Source: Ochrobactrum sp. BTU1 (lineage in GTDB: Bacteria; Pseudomonadota; Alphaproteobacteria; Rhizobiales; Rhizobiaceae). From it: 64,000 nt of DNA. Below the pieces are notes generated by a model, which was not told the DNA's origin, searched no databases, and was given only the letters and a program-made list of their open reading frames with translations. Where the stretch lies: assembly GCA_018798825.1 (NCBI GenBank), contig CP076354.1, positions 1,815,001-1,879,000 of the forward strand, written 5' to 3'. The translations under genes were made by a program, and so were the position numbers. Shown here piece after piece: positions 1 to 8,933 of this stretch; the first letter of the stretch is position 1, and each line of letters opens with the position of its first letter.

Positions 1-761
1 ACATTATCCGCCAATGCACGCACCCGCGCGCCCATCGTCTCAACAATCTCCGACCGAGCCTCAACCGCCATCATCGATAACGCAATCCCAGCCGAAGGAT
101 GATTGGGTCGATCACAGATCGAAGCGCCTATGCAGAACATACCTTCGCGCAACTGGCCATCATCAACCGAATAGCCCCTCTTCTTTACGTCCGCTATTTC
201 AGAACCAAGCTGCTTCAAAGATTGAACACTCGAAGGCGTAATAGGCGTCGGCCAATCGGAAGGTAGGTGGCGAGCAAGCTCCTGCTCAGACATTGCCGCC
301 AACATCGCCTTACCCGTCGCAGTAAAGACAGCCGGTACGCGCATACCAATACGGAACGTGATACCAAGCGGTGCAGAAGAGTTGCGGCAGGACAGATAGA
401 TGACTTCTGGGCCTTCAAGGTGGGAAAGCGTCAATGTATATGCACCAAGCTCTTCCGCTTCTGCCACCGCTTCATGAAACGCATCCACAATATCGCTGCT
501 TGCCAGAAAGACATTGGCCCAGCGAACCGACTGCGCGCCCATTGTAAAGCTTCCATCGCTATTGAGCTTCAATAACTTCAAATGCGCAAGAGTCTGGCAA
601 AGACCGTGAACACTGCTTTTGGGCAGGCTGGTCTGGCGAACGAGATCGGAAAGTTTGATGCCTTCGCGGCTCTCGGCAACGCAATCAAGAATTTGCGCTG
701 CCCTGACCACAGCCGGAACCAGTTTCAAGGAACTTTCTTCATCGAGTACGGTTTTGTCCAT
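1..761 (-). CDS. IclR-family transcriptional regulator (3' end cut by window edge)
   Basis: About 253 codons read open from ATG at 761 to the window edge with no stop, so the C-terminus is missing. The N-terminal region has the IclR winged-helix layout (VVRAAQILDCVAES, then LSDLVRQTSLPKSSVHGLCQTLAHL), followed by the effector domain (GMRVPAVFTATGKAMLAAM and the GYSVDDGQLREGMFCIGASI stretch). IclR proteins are usually about 250-270 residues, so only a few residues should be lost. It is divergent from the succinate-semialdehyde dehydrogenase gene and probably controls it, and an 18 bp palindrome lies between them. The effector is unknown. Confidence 0.9.
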   Translation of the reverse strand, partial: MDKTVLDEESSLKLVPAVVRAAQILDCVAESREGIKLSDLVRQTSLPKSSVHGLCQTLAHLKLLKLNSDGSFTMGAQSVRWANVFLASSDIVDAFHEAVAEAEELGAYTLTLSHLEGPEVIYLSCRNSSAPLGITFRIGMRVPAVFTATGKAMLAAMSEQELARHLPSDWPTPITPSSVQSLKQLGSEIADVKKRGYSVDDGQLREGMFCIGASICDRPNHPSAGIALSMMAVEARSEIVETMGARVRALADN

Positions 762-834
762 ATGCCCTCTTTGACCAATCGACAGACGAATTGACTTTAG
801 CGCTGTCGGCTGATTTATTCAGTATATCGTATGT

Positions 835-852
835 CGTTCAATATAATGAACG
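835..852. promoter_or_regulatory. 18 bp palindrome between the iclR-type gene and gabD
   Basis: Perfect inverted repeat CGTTCA-ATATAA-TGAACG in the divergent intergenic region. Its size and place fit an IclR-type operator. It would lie inside the coding region if gabD began at the upstream ATG at 831, which argues for the start at 888. Binding by the neighbouring regulator is inferred. Confidence 0.5.
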
Positions 853-887
853 ACCGTCTGACGCAACATCGGGATGGAATATCAAAT

Positions 888-2339
888 ATGCTCGCTTTGA
901 AAGACCCCTCACTGCTTAAATCGCAATGCCTTGTGGATGGAAACTGGATCGATGCAGCAGACGGCAAGACCATTGACGTAACCAACCCGGCAGATGGTTC
1001 TGTCATTGGCACCGTTCCTTCCCTCTCTGTCGATACTATTAAAGAAGCAATCAACGCTTCGAACAAGGCACTTCCGGCATGGGCTGCGAAGACCGCCAAA
1101 GAACGCGCTGGAATCCTGCGCAAATGGTTTGATCTGATGGTCGCCAATGCAGACGACATTGCCCTTATCATGACATCGGAACAGGGCAAACCACTCGCCG
1201 AGGCGCGTGGTGAAGTTCTTTATGCTGCATCTTTCATTGAATGGTTCGCAGAAGAAGCCAAACGCGTCTATGGCGACACAATTCCGGCAACACAGCCCGG
1301 CCAGCGCTTGACCGTCATCCGTCAGCCAGTCGGTGTGACCGCTGCAATCACGCCATGGAACTTCCCCGCGGCAATGATTACGCGAAAGGCAGCGCCCGCA
1401 CTGGCTGCTGGCTGCACGATGATCGTCCGCCCGGCTGATCTCACCCCGCTAACCGCGCTTGCGCTTGGCGTTCTGGCTGAAAAGGCTGGCATTCCTGCAG
1501 GCGTTCTGCAGATCGTGACCGGCAAGGCCCGCGAAATCGGCGCCGAACTCACCAGCAATGACATTGTCCGCAAGCTTTCCTTCACCGGCTCGACCGAAGT
1601 TGGCCGCCTGCTGATGGCGCAGTGCGCCCCGACCATCAAGCGCATCTCACTTGAGCTTGGCGGCAATGCACCTTTCATCGTGTTCGACGATGCAGACATC
1701 GATGCTGCTGTGGACGGCGCGATGCTTTCCAAATATCGCAATGCCGGTCAGACCTGTGTTTGCGCCAACCGCATCTATGTTCAGCGCGGCGTTTACGACA
1801 AGTTCGCTGAAAAGCTGGCAGCGAAAGTGAAAGAGCTGAAAGTCGGCAACGGCACCGAGCCGGGCGTCGTCATCGGCCCGATGATCGAAGAAAAGGCCAT
1901 CACCAAGGTCAAAGCGCATATTGAAGATGCGGTTTCAAAAGGTGCAAAGCTCATCTCAGGCGGCAAGGAACTGGGTGGCCTGTTCTTTGAACCGGGCATT
2001 CTGACCGGCGTCACCTCGGACATGCTTGTTGCCAAGGAAGAAACCTTCGGCCCGCTCGCACCACTCTTTGCCTTCGACACAGAAGAAGAAGTGATCGCTG
2101 CTGCCAACGACACGATCTTCGGTCTGGCTGCCTACTTCTATACCGAGAACTTCAGCCGCGCGATCCGCGTCAGCGAAGGCCTGGAATATGGCATGGTCGG
2201 ACACAATACCGGCCTGATCTCCAACGAAGTCGCACCATTCGGCGGCGTGAAGCAGTCGGGCCTCGGTCGCGAAGGCTCGAAATATGGCATCGAGGAATAT
2301 CTCGAAACAAAGTACATCTGCAGCGCCTACAAGCGCTGA
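888..2339 (+). CDS. gabD: succinate-semialdehyde dehydrogenase (NAD(P)+)
   Basis: Aldehyde dehydrogenase superfamily protein that should oxidise succinate semialdehyde to succinate (GABA and related catabolism, cytosol). From ATG 888 it has 483 residues, the usual GabD length. Catalytic Cys290 lies in the SSADH-type motif NAGQTCVCANR and the general base is Glu256 in LELGGN. The nucleotide-binding loop FTGSTEVG is present. The usual cofactor-contacting Lys of the KPA motif is Arg here (RPADLTP, near residue 181). ATGs at 831 and 846 are in frame, but they add residues not seen in GabD and would cover the operator palindrome. Probably controlled by the divergent IclR protein. Confidence 0.88.
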   Translation: MLALKDPSLLKSQCLVDGNWIDAADGKTIDVTNPADGSVIGTVPSLSVDTIKEAINASNKALPAWAAKTAKERAGILRKWFDLMVANADDIALIMTSEQGKPLAEARGEVLYAASFIEWFAEEAKRVYGDTIPATQPGQRLTVIRQPVGVTAAITPWNFPAAMITRKAAPALAAGCTMIVRPADLTPLTALALGVLAEKAGIPAGVLQIVTGKAREIGAELTSNDIVRKLSFTGSTEVGRLLMAQCAPTIKRISLELGGNAPFIVFDDADIDAAVDGAMLSKYRNAGQTCVCANRIYVQRGVYDKFAEKLAAKVKELKVGNGTEPGVVIGPMIEEKAITKVKAHIEDAVSKGAKLISGGKELGGLFFEPGILTGVTSDMLVAKEETFGPLAPLFAFDTEEEVIAAANDTIFGLAAYFYTENFSRAIRVSEGLEYGMVGHNTGLISNEVAPFGGVKQSGLGREGSKYGIEEYLETKYICSAYKR

Positions 2340-2363
2340 AATTACGCTTAGCGACATTAAAAG

Positions 2364-2394
2364 GTGGCACGCATTGTTCGTGCCACTTTTTTTA
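2364..2394 (+). terminator. Rho-independent terminator of gabD
   Basis: Stem GTGGCACG/CGTGCCAC (8 bp, 7 nt loop) followed by a run of eight T, 24 bp after the gabD stop. Confidence 0.85.
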
Positions 2395-2452
2395 TTTATA
2401 GACGACGCAGACAATCCCTGGGTGCTTGCCCGCAAAAAATCCGGAAAACTTC

Positions 2453-3043
2453 ATGCTGCGCCGACTCTATGACTGGACGATCTCGCTTGCTGCCCGAAAG
2501 TCTGCCGAATATTGGCTTGCTTTCATCGCTTTTGTAGAAAGCTCAGTGTTTCTGGTGCCAGCCGATGTGCTCTATCTGCCGATGGCGCTTGCCCGCCCGG
2601 AGCGAGCCTACCGCTATGCGCTCGTCGCAACCATTTTTTCCGTTCTTGGCGGCATAGCGGGCTGGTATCTCGGCTATCATGCCTATGAGCAGGTCGCAAA
2701 GCCTGTGCTTGAAATGTATGGCAAGCTCGACACGTTCGAGCAAATGCGCGGGACGACCAGCGCCGACATGATTCTGCTGATGCTCATCACATCAGGCCTC
2801 GCACATCTGCCGCCGATCAAGGTTGTCACCATTCTGTCAGGTGCTGCGGGCATCAATATCTGGCTGTTCATCGCATCGGCCATCATTGCGCGCGGCGCAC
2901 GCTTCTTCTTCCTTGCATGGCTGTTGAAGCGTTATGGCGAACCAATCCGCGGCTTTATTGAAAAGCGCCTCGGCCTGCTGGCCGGTTTGGTTGCCGTCGT
3001 GCTAATTGCACTCTTTTTTGCGGTTAAGTATCTTCACGCCTGA
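2453..3043 (+). CDS. YqaA/DedA-type (SNARE-associated family) inner membrane protein
   Basis: 196 residues from ATG 2453. The sequence MLRRLYDWTISLAARKSAEY followed by a FIAFVESSVFLVPADVLYLPMALA segment is typical of YqaA-family proteins (COG1238), relatives of DedA. About four hydrophobic segments are visible, including a glycine-rich one (VLGGIAGWYLGYHAYE). DedA-type proteins are linked to lipid flipping and envelope homeostasis, but the role of YqaA members is not settled. An in-frame TTG at 2426 is a weaker start; ATG 2453 follows GGAAAA. The gene stands alone after the gabD terminator. Confidence 0.8.
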   Translation: MLRRLYDWTISLAARKSAEYWLAFIAFVESSVFLVPADVLYLPMALARPERAYRYALVATIFSVLGGIAGWYLGYHAYEQVAKPVLEMYGKLDTFEQMRGTTSADMILLMLITSGLAHLPPIKVVTILSGAAGINIWLFIASAIIARGARFFFLAWLLKRYGEPIRGFIEKRLGLLAGLVAVVLIALFFAVKYLHA

Positions 3044-3105
3044 TTTTGCCTCAAGCCGGTCAAAATAAATTGCTTGGAGACGAAGCAGTATTTTTGATTA
3101 GTAGA

Positions 3106-3149
3106 GCGCATCCCGAAAAGTGGGAACCGGTTTTCGGAACAAGATGCGC
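3106..3149. repeat. palindromic intergenic repeat, family A
   Basis: Ends GCGCAT and ATGCGC form the base of a hairpin. The interior CCCGAAAAGTGGGAACCGG is followed by TTTTCGG, giving nested pairing. The same core (AAAGTGGGAA, GGTTTT) recurs at 12226, 26800, 56437 and 59821. The 3' end is 40 bp before dsbB. Confidence 0.85.
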
Positions 3150-3189
3150 GAAAAAATAGACAGAGCCAGTGTGGCGCAGGAAATTTCAT

Positions 3190-3714
3190 ATGGCATTTGC
3201 ACTTAACAAACCGGTTGGCAAAACGCAGGCTTGGACCGCAGGCATCATGACGCTGGGCCTTGCCGCAACTGTTGGAACGGCTTTAGGCTTTGAGCATCTG
3301 GCTGGTTTCATGCCGTGCAAACTCTGCCTTGAAGAGCGCACACCTTATTATATCGGCGTCCCGGTTCTGGCTGCGGCCTTTATTTCCTATGTCTTGAAAC
3401 TGCCACCGGTGCTGATACGTGGTCTCATCCTGATCGGCGCGCTGCTGATGACCTTTGGTTTAGCGCTTGCCATCTATCACACCGGCGTCGAACTCAAATA
3501 CTGGCCAGGTCCGGCTGATTGCAGTGCGGCCACCATGAAGGTCACACTCGATGCAGGCAATCTGCTCGGCGATCTCAACGCGACCCACCCGCCTGCATGT
3601 GACAGCGCACCGGGCTTCTTCCTCGGCCTGTCATTTGCCGGCTGGAACGTCGTCGCAAGCCTGCTCTTTGCAGCGATTGGCTACTACGGCGCTTTTGCAA
3701 AAGGTGGGAAGTAA
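3190..3714 (+). CDS. dsbB: disulfide bond formation protein B
   Basis: 174 residues with four predicted membrane segments. It should re-oxidise the periplasmic thiol oxidase DsbA and pass electrons to quinone. The first periplasmic loop carries the redox pair Cys43-Cys46 (PCKLC, followed by EERTPYY) and the second loop carries Cys111 and Cys137, the DsbB arrangement. ATG 3190 is preceded by CAGGAAA at suitable spacing; an upstream GTG at 3169 is in frame but has no ribosome site. A family A repeat sits just upstream. No dsbA is visible in the window. Confidence 0.87.
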   Translation: MAFALNKPVGKTQAWTAGIMTLGLAATVGTALGFEHLAGFMPCKLCLEERTPYYIGVPVLAAAFISYVLKLPPVLIRGLILIGALLMTFGLALAIYHTGVELKYWPGPADCSAATMKVTLDAGNLLGDLNATHPPACDSAPGFFLGLSFAGWNVVASLLFAAIGYYGAFAKGGK

Positions 3715-3771
3715 GAGCGAATTCTGAGGAAGTTTTTCTTTCTTCGCAAGAGCTCAAATATCTTGATCAAA

Positions 3772-3899
3772 AAACGGCAGGCCGTGGCGAAAATGGTGAT
3801 TTTCGAGTACCGAAGCGGAGTGTACTTTTGGGTACATGAGCATCGGAACGCAGACCAATTGCCATTTGCAGACCGGCATGGCGACTTTTGGAACAGATA
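3772..3899. other. hairpin-rich intergenic sequence of unknown nature
   Basis: Between the dsbB stop and the HNH stop. It holds two clear hairpins: CGAAAAT-ggtg-ATTTTCG (3788-3805) and TGTAC-ttttgg-GTACA (3821-3836). CCG at 3810-3812 and CGG at 3843-3845 can extend the second stem. A short open frame on the plus strand (from ATG 3794 to the TAA at 3901) coexists with the hairpins and is probably accidental. It could be an intergenic repeat, a bidirectional terminator or a small RNA. Confidence 0.4.
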
Positions 3900-4472
3900 C
3901 TAAGGCTCCAATTCGACATCCCAGTAAAGAAAGTCGAGCCAGCTGTCGTGGAGATGGTTGGGTGGGAAAAGACGCCCATTGTTATGCAGATCCTGCACAG
4001 TGGGCTGGACCGGCTTCTGGCGCGGCCACATATGCGCGCTTGCCGGCATCAAGCCGCCTTTGCGCAGATTGCATGGGGAACATGCGGCGACCACATTTTC
4101 CCACGTCGTCTCGCCGCCATGGCAACGCGGGGTGACGTGATCGAACGTCAGATCATGCGGTGAGCCGCAGTACTGACATTCAAAACGATCACGCAGAAAA
4201 AGATTGAAGCGCGTAAACGCCGGATAGCGCGGCGGCTTCACATAATCCTTCAGACAGATCACGCTTGGCAAACGCATGGAAAACGATGGCGAGGATACGA
4301 CCTGATCGTATTCCGCCACGATATGCACACGTTCAAGAAAGACCGCCTTGATCGCATCCTGCCAGGACCAGAGCGATAAAGGATAATAGCTGAGCGGCCG
4401 ATAATCCGCATTGAGAACCAGAGCAGGCAAACCACTGCTCGAAACGGTTCGGGGAGAGACGGCTACATTCAA
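3900..4472 (-). CDS. HNH endonuclease family protein
   Basis: 190 residues. The C-terminal half has a complete HNH fold: CQYC, then the catalytic stretch LTFDHVTPRCHGG, an Asn in WENVVAAC, and a second zinc pair in CSPCNLRKGG. The N-terminus (LVLNADYRPLSYYPLSLWSWQ) matches the chromosomal HNH nuclease family widespread in alphaproteobacteria. The biological role of these stand-alone proteins is not established, so restriction activity should not be assumed. No methyltransferase or toxin-like partner is adjacent. Its end overlaps the hairpin-rich sequence shared with dsbB. Confidence 0.85.
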   Translation of the reverse strand: MNVAVSPRTVSSSGLPALVLNADYRPLSYYPLSLWSWQDAIKAVFLERVHIVAEYDQVVSSPSFSMRLPSVICLKDYVKPPRYPAFTRFNLFLRDRFECQYCGSPHDLTFDHVTPRCHGGETTWENVVAACSPCNLRKGGLMPASAHMWPRQKPVQPTVQDLHNNGRLFPPNHLHDSWLDFLYWDVELEP

Positions 4473-4600
4473 GGGCGCACCTCCTTCAGAGCAACTCCGA
4501 AAGGAAAAGTGCGAATGGCTTTCCGTACGGAATTGCGCTCTTCATCGAAGCGCCGCGCGTCCATTCTGGGCGCAACCTACAACGCTCCAACCTTGTAATA

Positions 4601-4680
4601 GCATTCCCAGCAAAAGTGCGAAGCGGTTTTGCGTAGGATAATGCGTAGAAACAGATGGTTACAGCGGGGCCACCGCTGTA
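4601..4680. repeat. palindromic intergenic repeat, family B plus trailing hairpin
   Basis: Core 4601-4644 runs from GCATTCCCAGCAAAAG to GGTTTTGCG and ends ATGC. It is followed by the hairpin TACAGCGG/CCGCTGTA (4660-4680). The same core occurs at 24203 and 34707. It fills the middle of the 345 bp gap between the HNH and alkA-type genes; I see nothing else supportable in that gap. Confidence 0.85.
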
Positions 4681-4817
4681 AGGCGGCAGTGCGATAGGCA
4701 GGATACCAAGTTTCTGCGAATCGAAATGCCGTCATTCACCTGATGCAAATAATGTAATCCCGACGTGACAGCATTGTGAAGCAGAAACGCATTTATGTCC
4801 CCGGAAACACGCAACTT

Positions 4818-5462
4818 TTACAGAAGGGGAGCCGCCTCCCGTCCCTTGATCGCAGCGTAATATGCCCAGAACAAACGTGCTGCCACACCGCGCCATGGCG
4901 CCCAGTCTTCCGCAAGCAAGCGAAGCGCCTTTGTATCCGGTCTCGTTTCATGCGCAAAAGCATGGCCGACAGCCGTTTGCAACGCCACATCGCCAGCCGG
5001 AAATACGTCGGGATGACCAGCGGCAAACAGCAGATAGACTTCAGCCGTCCATGGACCGATGCCCTTGATAGCGGTCAGCGCCTTGATCGCTTCTTCGGCA
5101 GGCAGATCGCACAGCCCATGCAGATCGATTGCTTCTTCTGCCAAAGCTTCACTCAAAGCAAAAAGCGTTCTCTGTTTTGGTCGCGAAAGCCCGGCAAAAC
5201 GCCATGCCTCTTCCCCGCCTGCAATATAAGCCTCCGGTGTCATCGGATCGATCACCTGCTTAAACCGCGCCCATATTGCTGCCGCGCTTGCAGTTGAAAC
5301 CTGTTGCGCAACGATAATCGAGGCAAGACTTTCAAAGCCCGGCTGAGACCTTCGAAGCGGAACAGCGTGGGACCGACTGCGGATATCAAGCAACCGTGCG
5401 TCGGCTAATCCCAGTGCTTCGAGCCCGGCTTCAATATCGTCCAATGTATCGATCCGCCGCAT
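4818..5462 (-). CDS. DNA-3-methyladenine glycosylase II family (HhH-GPD)
   Basis: 214 residues from ATG 5462, which follows GGCCAGG; a second in-frame ATG at 5477 is possible. Base-excision repair enzyme that should remove alkylated purines. The helix-hairpin-helix is IKGIGPWTA (132-140) and the catalytic Asp is Asp158 in FPAGDVALQ. Length fits bacterial AlkA-type proteins that lack the Ada domain. It has no iron-sulfur cysteine cluster, which separates it from MutY/Nth. A composite palindromic repeat lies just upstream, in the promoter region. Confidence 0.85.
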   Translation of the reverse strand: MRRIDTLDDIEAGLEALGLADARLLDIRSRSHAVPLRRSQPGFESLASIIVAQQVSTASAAAIWARFKQVIDPMTPEAYIAGGEEAWRFAGLSRPKQRTLFALSEALAEEAIDLHGLCDLPAEEAIKALTAIKGIGPWTAEVYLLFAAGHPDVFPAGDVALQTAVGHAFAHETRPDTKALRLLAEDWAPWRGVAARLFWAYYAAIKGREAAPLL

Positions 5463-5482
5463 CGCCTGGCCTTTCATTTCAG

Positions 5483-5584
5483 TTAGAGCGCCGTGCGTCC
5501 TTTCGGACGCACAAAGGACGCTCTAAACTATTGAAACTACGCATCGTGCTTTCCGAAAATCGATTCCGATTTTCGGGCCGATGC
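5483..5584. repeat. composite palindromic repeat (family D hairpin plus A-like hairpin)
   Basis: First hairpin 5483-5526 starts TTAGAGCGCC and ends GGACGCTCTAA, like the second hairpin of the 103-106 bp family D elements. The second, 5541-5584, pairs GCATCG with CGATGC around CCGAAAATCG/CGATTTTCGG. It lies in the divergent gap between the alkA-type gene and gluQ. Confidence 0.8.
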
Positions 5585-5628
5585 TGTAACTGCAAAGTAC
5601 CAATGCAATCAGATGACAATCAACTGAC

Positions 5629-6504
5629 ATGATCATGACCCAGCCCGTATATCGCTTCGCTCCAAGCCCCAATGGGCAATTGCATCTTGGCCACGCCTAT
5701 TCCGCACTTCTCAATGCACAAATGGCACGGACAAGCGAAGGGCGCTTTCTGCTTCGCATGGAAGACATCGACACCGCCCGCTGCACACTAGCGCTTGAAC
5801 AGGGCATCTACGATGATCTCCACTGGCTCGGGCTTGAATGGGAACAGCCGGTACGCCGCCAGTCAGAGCATTTCGGCGAATATCGCAACGCACTGACCAA
5901 GCTTGCCGACAAGGGGCTCGTCTATCCCGCCTTTCTGAGCCGCACAGAAGTGCGCGAGATCATCGGCGAAGCACATGCCAAAGGCCAGGAATGGCCCGCC
6001 GACCCTGACGGTACACCGCTTTATCCGCAGGGTGAACGAAACTTGAGCGAAAAGGAACAGATGGAACGCATCGTCTCCGGTGCCCCCTATGCATGGCGGC
6101 TCAATATGGAGAAAGCGCTCGAGATGGCTGGCGAAACGCTGTTCTGGAACGAAATCGGCACCCAAATCAGCACTGGGCCTATTGAGGCAAATCCTGCGCA
6201 ATGGGGCGACGTGGTGATCGCCCGCAAAGATACCCCCACCAGCTATCATCTTTCCGTTGTGGTGGATGATGCGCTGCAAGGCATCACGCATATTGTCCGC
6301 GGATGCGATCTGTTTCATGCAACATCCGTGCATCGACTTCTGCAAAAGCTTCTGGGCCTGCCGGAACCGCTTTATCATCATCACGATCTGGTGCTGGGCG
6401 ACGATGGTTTGAAACTATCCAAAAGCCGCAAGGATACGGCACTCAGCAGCTTGCGCGAACAGGGCTTTACGCCTGACGATATCCGCGCAAGACTGTCACT
6501 GTAA
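5629..6504 (+). CDS. gluQ: glutamyl-Q tRNA(Asp) synthetase
   Basis: 291 residues. A paralogue of the GluRS catalytic core without the anticodon-binding domain; it attaches Glu to queuosine at position 34 of tRNA(Asp). The HIGH-type motif is HLGH in FAPSPNGQLHLGHAYSAL and the KMSKS-type motif is KLSKS in DGLKLSKSRKD. RMEDIDTARC is the GluQ-typical amino-acid pocket. The length of about 290 residues, against about 470 for GluRS, supports GluQ. ATGs at 5629 and 5635 are both possible. Confidence 0.9.
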   Translation: MIMTQPVYRFAPSPNGQLHLGHAYSALLNAQMARTSEGRFLLRMEDIDTARCTLALEQGIYDDLHWLGLEWEQPVRRQSEHFGEYRNALTKLADKGLVYPAFLSRTEVREIIGEAHAKGQEWPADPDGTPLYPQGERNLSEKEQMERIVSGAPYAWRLNMEKALEMAGETLFWNEIGTQISTGPIEANPAQWGDVVIARKDTPTSYHLSVVVDDALQGITHIVRGCDLFHATSVHRLLQKLLGLPEPLYHHHDLVLGDDGLKLSKSRKDTALSSLREQGFTPDDIRARLSL

Positions 6505-6646
6505 AAACTATTTTCGCCGCAGCGTCACAGATGATGTGCCCGCACGCTGATTGACGAAAGCGCGCTAAAGCGGTTCAAAGACAGCATGATAGCTGGCACT
6601 GAAGAGTGCTGGCGGTGATTTTGTTTATTTTGAAGGAGGCAGAGCC

Positions 6647-8833
6647 ATGGTTTCTCAGAAAGCCGGTAACTACGTTGAGATAGAAGGCTTGCGCGTTGCC
6701 CCTGAACTGGTGGAGTTTCTGGCCAAGGAAGCCGCACCCGGCACTGGCGTTGAACCAGACGCCTTCTGGAAGGGCTTCGCCGCCATCATCCGCGATCTCG
6801 CACCGAAGAATCGCACCCTCCTCAAGAAGCGCGACGACCTGCAGGCCAAGATCGATGCCTGGTACAAGGACAATCGCGACAAAGGCTATTCGCAGGCTGA
6901 TTACCAGCAATTCCTGAAAGATATCGGCTATCTCCTGCCCGAAGGCGGAGAGTTCAAGGTCTCGACCGCCAATGTCGATCCGGAAATCATGCATATTGCA
7001 GGACCGCAGCTTGTCGTTCCGGTCATGAATGCCCGCTATGCGCTCAATGCTGCCAATGCACGCTGGGGTTCGCTCTATGACGCGCTTTACGGCACCGATG
7101 CTATTTCTGAAGATGATGGCGCGGAAAAAGGCAAAGGCTACAACCCGAAGCGCGGCGAAAAAGTCATCGCATGGGCCAAGAATTTCCTCGACGAAAGTGC
7201 ACCGCTCAATGCGGGCAAGTGGGCCGACGTCACCGGCCTTTCCGTCACGGACGGCAAACTCGCTGTAACGCTTGCCGACGGTTCGAGCACCGCCTTGAAG
7301 GACGGCAGCCAGTTCAAGGGATATAATGGCGATGCGGCGGCACCGACCAATGTGCTGCTGGCCAAGAACAACATGCATGTTGATATCGTAATCAATGCGG
7401 ACAGCCCGATCGGCAAGACCGACCCGGCGCATATCGCAGACATGGTTCTGGAATCGGCCGTCAGCACGATCCAGGATTGCGAAGATTCGATTGCAGCAGT
7501 GGATGCGGAAGACAAGGTTGCCGTCTACCGCAACTGGCTCGGCCTGATGAATGGCAAGCTCGAAGACACCTTCGAGAAGGGCGGCAAGCAGATGACGCGC
7601 CGCCTTAATGGCGATCGCAGCTATAAGGCTGCCGATGGCTCTGAACTCAGCCTCAAGGGCCGTTCGCTGATGCTGGTGCGCAATGTCGGCCACCTCATGA
7701 CCAATCCGGCAATCATTGATGCCGAAGGTCACGAAGTGCCGGAAGGCATCATGGATGCCGCCTTCACCAGCCTGATCGCACTGCATGATATTGGCGCGAA
7801 TGGTCGCCACATGAATTCGCGCGAAGGCTCGGTCTATATCGTCAAGCCAAAGATGCACGGGCCGGAAGAAGTGGCATTCGCCAATGAAATCTTCACCCGC
7901 ACCGAAGAGTTGCTTGGTATGAAGCCGAACACGCTGAAAATCGGCATCATGGATGAGGAACGCCGCACCACGGTTAACCTCAAGGAAGCGATCCGCGCTG
8001 CCAAGGAACGCGTCGTCTTCATCAATACCGGCTTCCTTGATCGCACCGGCGACGAAATCCATACCTCGATGGAAGCTGGCCCGATGATTCGCAAGGGCGA
8101 CATGAAGCAGGCTGCCTGGATCGGCGCTTATGAACAGTGGAATGTCGATATCGGTCTTGAATGCGGCCTTTCCGGCCATGCGCAGATCGGTAAGGGCATG
8201 TGGGCCATGCCGGACCTGATGGCTGCGATGCTGGAACAGAAAATCGCCCATCCGAAGGCTGGTGCGAACACCGCCTGGGTGCCATCGCCAACCGCTGCAA
8301 CACTCCACGCAACTCATTATCATCAGATTGATGTTGCAAGCGTTCAGGAAAAGCTGAAGAGCCGCCCACGCGCCAAGCTCGACGATATTCTGTCGGTGCC
8401 GGTCGCCCCTCGTCCAAACTGGACGCCGGAAGACATCCAGCACGAAATCGACAACAACGCACAGGGCATCCTCGGCTATGTCGTGCGCTGGGTTGATCAG
8501 GGCGTTGGCTGCTCGAAAGTGCCGGACATCAACAATGTTGGCCTGATGGAAGATCGTGCAACGCTGCGTATCTCGGCACAGCACATCGCCAACTGGCTCT
8601 ATCATGGCGTGGTTTCGGAAGCACAAGTCATGGAAACGCTTAAGCGCATGGCAGCCGTCGTGGACAAGCAGAATGAAGGCGATCCGCTTTATCGTCCGAT
8701 GGCCGCAAACTTCGACAAGTCGATTGCTTTTCAGGCCGCTTGCGATCTTGTTTTCAAGGGCCGCGAACAGCCGAATGGTTACACCGAGCCAGTCCTGCAT
8801 CGTCGCCGGTTAGAGCTAAAAGCTCAGGGTTAA
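6647..8833 (+). CDS. glcB: malate synthase G
   Basis: 728 residues, the full length of the G isoform. It condenses glyoxylate with acetyl-CoA to form malate, supporting growth on acetate, glycolate or fatty acids. Visible family features include [17 protein letters not shown], the active-site region [31 protein letters not shown] and [11 protein letters not shown]. The start follows a strong AGGAGG (6634-6639). It is monocistronic, with its own terminator at 8860. A long antisense open frame across this gene is a composition artefact. Confidence 0.95.
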   Translation: MVSQKAGNYVEIEGLRVAPELVEFLAKEAAPGTGVEPDAFWKGFAAIIRDLAPKNRTLLKKRDDLQAKIDAWYKDNRDKGYSQADYQQFLKDIGYLLPEGGEFKVSTANVDPEIMHIAGPQLVVPVMNARYALNAANARWGSLYDALYGTDAISEDDGAEKGKGYNPKRGEKVIAWAKNFLDESAPLNAGKWADVTGLSVTDGKLAVTLADGSSTALKDGSQFKGYNGDAAAPTNVLLAKNNMHVDIVINADSPIGKTDPAHIADMVLESAVSTIQDCEDSIAAVDAEDKVAVYRNWLGLMNGKLEDTFEKGGKQMTRRLNGDRSYKAADGSELSLKGRSLMLVRNVGHLMTNPAIIDAEGHEVPEGIMDAAFTSLIALHDIGANGRHMNSREGSVYIVKPKMHGPEEVAFANEIFTRTEELLGMKPNTLKIGIMDEERRTTVNLKEAIRAAKERVVFINTGFLDRTGDEIHTSMEAGPMIRKGDMKQAAWIGAYEQWNVDIGLECGLSGHAQIGKGMWAMPDLMAAMLEQKIAHPKAGANTAWVPSPTAATLHATHYHQIDVASVQEKLKSRPRAKLDDILSVPVAPRPNWTPEDIQHEIDNNAQGILGYVVRWVDQGVGCSKVPDINNVGLMEDRATLRISAQHIANWLYHGVVSEAQVMETLKRMAAVVDKQNEGDPLYRPMAANFDKSIAFQAACDLVFKGREQPNGYTEPVLHRRRLELKAQG

Positions 8834-8859
8834 TCAGGATTATTCAGACAGAAAGAATG

Positions 8860-8890
8860 CGGCGGGAGAAATCCCGCCGTTTCTGTTTTC
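8860..8890 (+). terminator. Rho-independent terminator of glcB
   Basis: Stem CGGCGGGA/TCCCGCCG (8860-8879, 4 nt loop) followed by TTTCTGTTTT. Confidence 0.88.
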
Positions 8891-8933
8891 GAAATCGCTT
8901 GACTCCATGATAATAGATATTAATTCTAAGATA

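Noticed and set aside
3900..4472. HNH gene as part of a restriction or intron system
   Set aside because: No methyltransferase, intron or reverse transcriptase nearby; the stand-alone chromosomal family fits better.
6575..8800. 741-codon open frame antisense to malate synthase
   Set aside because: Mirror of a highly expressed coding sequence; no family resemblance, and the plus-strand glcB is certain.
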